A DNA stretch of 64,000 nt from an uncultured Prevotella sp. (GTDB lineage: Bacteria > Bacteroidota > Bacteroidia > Bacteroidales > Bacteroidaceae): the NCBI GenBank assembly GCA_900319905.1, contig ONQB01000020.1:33563-97562 (forward strand), in the 5' to 3' direction. Every line of letters starts with the position of its first letter. Positions within the stretch are counted from its first letter, which is position 1. Below the pieces are notes generated by a model, which saw nothing but the letters and a program-made list of their open reading frames with translations, had not been told where the DNA came from and did no database searches. Below are positions 61,801-64,000 of the stretch, one piece after another. The position numbers and the translations under genes were made by a program.

Positions 61801-62920
61801 GAGCGACGAGGGCATCGGCATGACGAAGAAACAGCTGAACAATCTCTACACTCGGTTCCTCGACGGCGACTACCGGGCCATGAACACCCACGGCACGGGC
61901 ATCGGCCTGTCACTCGTGCGCGACCTGGTGAGGCTGCACCACGGTACCATCAACTGCAAGAGCGAGGAGGGAAAGGGCACGACATTCGCCGTCACCATCC
62001 CGCTGGAGAAGCGCTGCTACCCCGACACGGAGATTGACGACCGTCCTGTTTCCAACAAGGCAAAGAAGCAAGAGACCACTGCCGAAACGGTGATCGGGGA
62101 TAAAAAGGACGACGGCAAAGCACTGACCGACAACGCATCGCAAGACCAGGGCAAGAAACCGCGCAAGAGTATTAAGATCTTGCTGGTGGAGGACAACCAA
62201 GAGGTGCTGGCCGTGCTCAGCCAACTGCTCAGCAAGGACTACAACGTGCGCACGGCACGCAACGGCCAGCAGGCTTGGAACATCATCCAGCGTGAGGACC
62301 TCGACCTGGTGATCAGCGACGTGATGATGCCGGTGATGAACGGTACGGAACTCACGCGCCTCATCAAGAAGAGTGCTGACTACGCGCAGCTGCCGGTCAT
62401 CCTGCTCACGGCCAAGACAGGCGACAGCGACCGCGACGAGGGCTACAGTAGCGGCGCCGATGCGTATATCACGAAGCCGTTCCGATACGAGAGCCTCAAA
62501 GTGCGCATCAACAACATCATCGGCAATCGTATGAGAATCAAGAAACGCTTTGAACAACAGGCGGTTCAGTCGCGTGATAACAACGATAAGGAGCAGACGC
62601 AACAAGACAACCACCTCAGCAGTCCCGACCAGTTGTTCCTGGAGAAGGCACACACGTGCGTGATGAAGCACCTCAACGACAGCGACTTCGACCGTGAGTC
62701 GTTTGCTCGGGAGATGCTGGTGTCGTCGTCGACGCTCTACAACAAGCTCCGGTCAATGACAGGCATGACGGTCATCGAGTATATCAACAGCATCCGTCTC
62801 GACGAGGCCCACCGCATCCATGAGGCGCACCCTGACATCACCATCTCGGAACTGGCTGCCCGCACGGGTTTCAACACACCAAAATACTTCTCGAGGTTGT
62901 ATAAGAAGAGGTTTGGGTAA
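58850..62920 (+). CDS. Hybrid two-component system sensor/regulator (HTCS)
   Basis: 1356 residues combining all parts of a two-component system. Signal/anchor (1-19); periplasmic two-bladed propeller (about 25-700, many LWIGT repeats), Y_Y_Y domain (about 705-785: LLSYRNMDQCQYAFMLKGYD), membrane helix (about 800-820), HisKA with His844 (NITHELLTPL), HATPase (about 935-1045: NNLLSNAFKYN, GTGIGLSLV), receiver (about 1105-1225) with Asp1157 (LVISDVMMPVMNG) and Lys in ITKPF, and AraC output domain (about 1265-1356: ISELAARTGFNTPKYFSRLY). It senses a glycan fragment in the periplasm and switches on the adjacent locus, probably through the direct repeats at 55411-55451 and 58694-58734. Confidence 0.96.
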   Translation: MRRHLIYILLFWILGVAAEPLPFRLLPSINMLPTDEVHCLYRDRQGLLWIGTSTGLKSYNGYDVHTYKSDAITPSLLPNNNILCITEDRLNHLWLGTGNGLVRMDQRTGEFRTYNLPSNNQRTIYTLTTGHDGIIWIGTDGGLTRLDPNTDQMITFNKKNTRMTDSHGKHIAMHDYSVKSILDDGHGHLFVGTWYDGLLRLDLQRRTFVKYPWSSATTAAYSLFMDSQKHLWIGTWGGGMIRLDHPYDAANPGVTHYPYIPRYFDTYYKIKEDPTTHTLLACSRDGISVLRLDKPMTQWQHYTTADDKTLNFCNDILVTPHGGVWIATASDGIVHATTQPSLFRSHVLSNYSRQSVDAVLSLTTNDGRLFWMGLRPYGLAYYDRQTGNTSYGSAIPGFGSLPAKVMGAKIAATLRRANGELWFASASYGIIIRYPNGTTRLLNSDNTPFLRDNYVCTLFEDHRHRVWIGERSGLAVAVNARQGQHLSLSADGQPITRCDVRGITEDHKGTIWVSTDDEGIIAIDGNVSPAMAASHCVQFSPRQGTMAVNEVTACLEDHKHRLWAVSPSGGLFLYDNVQNCFVDKNRTFDIHGDQAYAIAEDRRGNLWITTEEALIALHVHDSDNADHLSFTASDGIEDMLFVPNGIAAYGDSMYVTGRHGFISFSPTELTRRKMNSFISPLLVTDLIIDGEPYAVLDSCKRRAISAYTPPFTREITIPHGVKKIGVQVSLLSYRNMDQCQYAFMLKGYDDEWMYSSDRQAVYQNLPSGTYRLCVRAANSMGQWQSLPYELVIHVRPAWYATWWAMMLWLLIVCALVWACVRWYKQQLVTRNRLQMDVIFTNITHELLTPLTVISATVDEMRTQIPAPVHYYEAIQYNIDHVTRLLRQILEVRKSQAGQLRLRVSHGNLSEMVEDICRLMRPMGNAHHNQLTVNVPKQPLTGWFDPDKMEKILNNLLSNAFKYNREGGNITVTLQPYDDGAQLTVSDEGIGMTKKQLNNLYTRFLDGDYRAMNTHGTGIGLSLVRDLVRLHHGTINCKSEEGKGTTFAVTIPLEKRCYPDTEIDDRPVSNKAKKQETTAETVIGDKKDDGKALTDNASQDQGKKPRKSIKILLVEDNQEVLAVLSQLLSKDYNVRTARNGQQAWNIIQREDLDLVISDVMMPVMNGTELTRLIKKSADYAQLPVILLTAKTGDSDRDEGYSSGADAYITKPFRYESLKVRINNIIGNRMRIKKRFEQQAVQSRDNNDKEQTQQDNHLSSPDQLFLEKAHTCVMKHLNDSDFDRESFAREMLVSSSTLYNKLRSMTGMTVIEYINSIRLDEAHRIHEAHPDITISELAARTGFNTPKYFSRLYKKRFG

Positions 62921-62938
62921 CCCAACACAGGCCACCTA

Positions 62939-63018
62939 CAGCCCCACCCCCGTTCGCTAAAGCGAACGGCCCCCTCCCCCACACAGGGGAGGGTTTTATT
63001 AGCATTGCTATACCGGCC
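62939..63018 (+). terminator. G/C-rich double-hairpin element, copy 7, after the HTCS gene
   Basis: CAGCCCCACCCCC, stem CCGTTCGCT/AGCGAACGG (62950-62969), CCCTCCCCC/GGGGAGGG, then TTTTATTAGCATTGCTATAC. It lies 18 bases after the HTCS stop. The tail TTTTATTAGCATTGCTATAC is repeated at 63060-63079, a direct repeat in tandem with a GATTTGTC(G/A)GCTC segment. Confidence 0.72.
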
Positions 63019-63087
63019 CCACCTCTGATTTGTCGGCTCTCAATGACCGACTCGACCGGTTTTATTAGCATTGCTATACCGGCCCCA

Positions 63088-63252
63088 CCCTGATTTGTCA
63101 GCTCGTACAACAATCTCGCGATCCGTCGAGTCGTAGTCGTTTGTAAGAATACATCTGTATGTGTACTCTCCCTCCCAGAGAAATGCTTCCATGATGGGAA
63201 GAATTCCACCGAAAGGAACTATCTTTTCAGATTTAATTTGTATTTTTGCCAT
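63088..63252 (-). pseudogene. Relic of an IS1380-family transposase, internally deleted
   Basis: The reading frame starts MAKIQIKSEKIVPFGGILPI, which is the conserved N-terminus of Bacteroidetes IS1380-type transposases. After 24 residues it continues LWEGEYTYRCILTNDYDSTD, which matches the region near the C-terminal end of the same transposases (YRCILTND). About 300 residues of catalytic core are missing, and the frame then runs into a dispersed double-hairpin element. It is thus a scar of an old insertion, just upstream of hsdM. Confidence 0.7.
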
Positions 63253-63275
63253 GTCTTGTTAAAGTTTTACGCCTT

Positions 63276-64000
63276 ATGACTAACAACATACAACAGCAAA
63301 CCACAATTAACATACAAGAGAAGGCCAACCTTATTTGGGCAATCGCCGATAAGCTGGTAGGGATTTATAAGCCACATGAGTATGGCAACGTCATACTCCC
63401 AATGTGCGTTATCAAGCGTTTCGACGACACACTCGCTCCTACCAAGCAGGATGTTCTTGAGACCAATGCCAAGCTCGAGAAGGATGGTATCGTCGTGAAG
63501 AAGGGATTCCTGGAGGCGGCCGCCAAGCAGCAGTTCTATAACCTTTCTCCCTTCACATTCCAGACTCTCCTGAATGACCCCGAGAATATCAAGGCCAACT
63601 TTGAGTCGTACCTCAACCACTTCTCGGAGAACGTGATAGATATCATCGAGCGTATGGACTTCGACCGTGAGCTCCAGAAGATGGCCGACAATAATGTGCT
63701 CTATCTCGTTGTAAAGGAGTTCTGCAAGGCCTATCTTGGTGCCGACAAGGTGACGAGTGTGGACATGGGTTACATCTTCGAGGAACTGGTGCGCAAATTC
63801 TCTGAGAGTTACGACGAGCAGGCCGGAGCCCACTTCACCGCCCGCGACATCATCTACCTCATGGCCGATCTGCTTGTTGGCGACAACGAACAGCAGCTGG
63901 AGGACGAGGGCATCACGGCTTCCATCTACGACATGGCCATGGGCACCAGTCAGATGCTGAGTTGTCTGACAGAGCGCTTTTTGAAGATAGACCCCGAGGC
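63276..64000 (+). CDS. hsdM: Type I restriction-modification system DNA methylase subunit (3' end outside window)
   Basis: 241 codons of an N6-adenine methylase are in the window. The N-terminal HsdM helical domain (IWAIADKLVGIYKPHEYGNV, then MCVIKRFDDTLAPTK) and the start of the methylase domain (AGAHFTARDIIYLMADLL) are clear. The SAM-binding motif I, usually DPxCGTGG, reads D-M-A-M-G-T-S-Q-M-L. This may be a subfamily form rather than a defect. The start at 63276 gives the standard N-terminus. hsdS and hsdR are expected beyond the right edge. Confidence 0.92.
   Translation, partial: MTNNIQQQTTINIQEKANLIWAIADKLVGIYKPHEYGNVILPMCVIKRFDDTLAPTKQDVLETNAKLEKDGIVVKKGFLEAAAKQQFYNLSPFTFQTLLNDPENIKANFESYLNHFSENVIDIIERMDFDRELQKMADNNVLYLVVKEFCKAYLGADKVTSVDMGYIFEELVRKFSESYDEQAGAHFTARDIIYLMADLLVGDNEQQLEDEGITASIYDMAMGTSQMLSCLTERFLKIDPE

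Noticed and set aside
1-64000. tRNA, rRNA or riboswitch genes
   Set aside because: No cloverleaf, rRNA stretch or recognisable riboswitch core was seen on either strand on reading; a covariance search was not possible.

Overview
The window looks like a chromosome segment of a GC-rich Bacteroidales bacterium, most probably Prevotellaceae. The signs are SusC/SusD pairs, a hybrid two-component sensor with a fused AraC domain, a short primary sigma factor lacking region 1.1, promoters of the Bacteroidetes TAnnTTTG (-7) type, GH51/GH43 arabinan-type enzymes, and exoproteins ending in a GRK-(V/I)-VK style C-terminus. No rRNA, tRNA or CRISPR is visible.

Layout. 1-1251: 3' part of a GH51 alpha-L-arabinofuranosidase. 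2094-5530: a NUDIX hydrolase, then a three-gene vitamin B6 operon (a degenerate ThiD-like kinase fused to an AraC DNA-binding domain, then pdxS and pdxT). 5747-9196: a three-module GH18/polysaccharide deacetylase/GT2 membrane protein. 10239-14573: an operon with a TTD14-like P-loop/CYTH protein, two tandem deoxynucleoside kinases, a membrane pseudokinase and a TPR protein. 14841-19479: a histidine phosphatase, a DNA/RNA non-specific endonuclease, the primary sigma factor, a GH73-type glucosaminidase and an HU-like protein. 19625-22165: a DUF5686-type outer-membrane protein. 22401-25077: PgpA-like, GtrA, CDP-alcohol phosphatidyltransferase and AUR1-like PAP2 genes, which resemble the Bacteroides inositol-lipid cluster. 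25376-29571: a SusC/SusD pair without enzymes.

30325-62920 is one large polysaccharide utilisation locus. On the minus strand are two SusC/SusD pairs interleaved with three fasciclin (FAS1) lipoproteins, a 1424-residue GH51-GH43-type enzyme, a 1195-residue protein built from three repeats of an unnamed beta-sandwich module, and a beta/gamma-crystallin/Glyco_hydro_cc/FN3/LamG protein. A divergent hybrid two-component system (58850-62920) is the likely activator. Two promoters of this locus share an exact spacing of 21-bp-period direct repeats relative to the -7 box, which I propose as the operator. 63276-64000 starts a type I restriction methylase (hsdM), preceded by a deleted relic of an IS1380-type transposase.

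The spaces between genes are unusually rich in dispersed repeats. These include a G/C-rich terminator-like element with compensatory stem changes (at least seven copies), a ~130-bp CCCCCTTGGGGG element (three copies), GCCTAC arrays (three), an AGAAGTCCGGAAGT inverted-repeat family (two sites), and short tandem arrays with 13-, 22- and 35-bp units.
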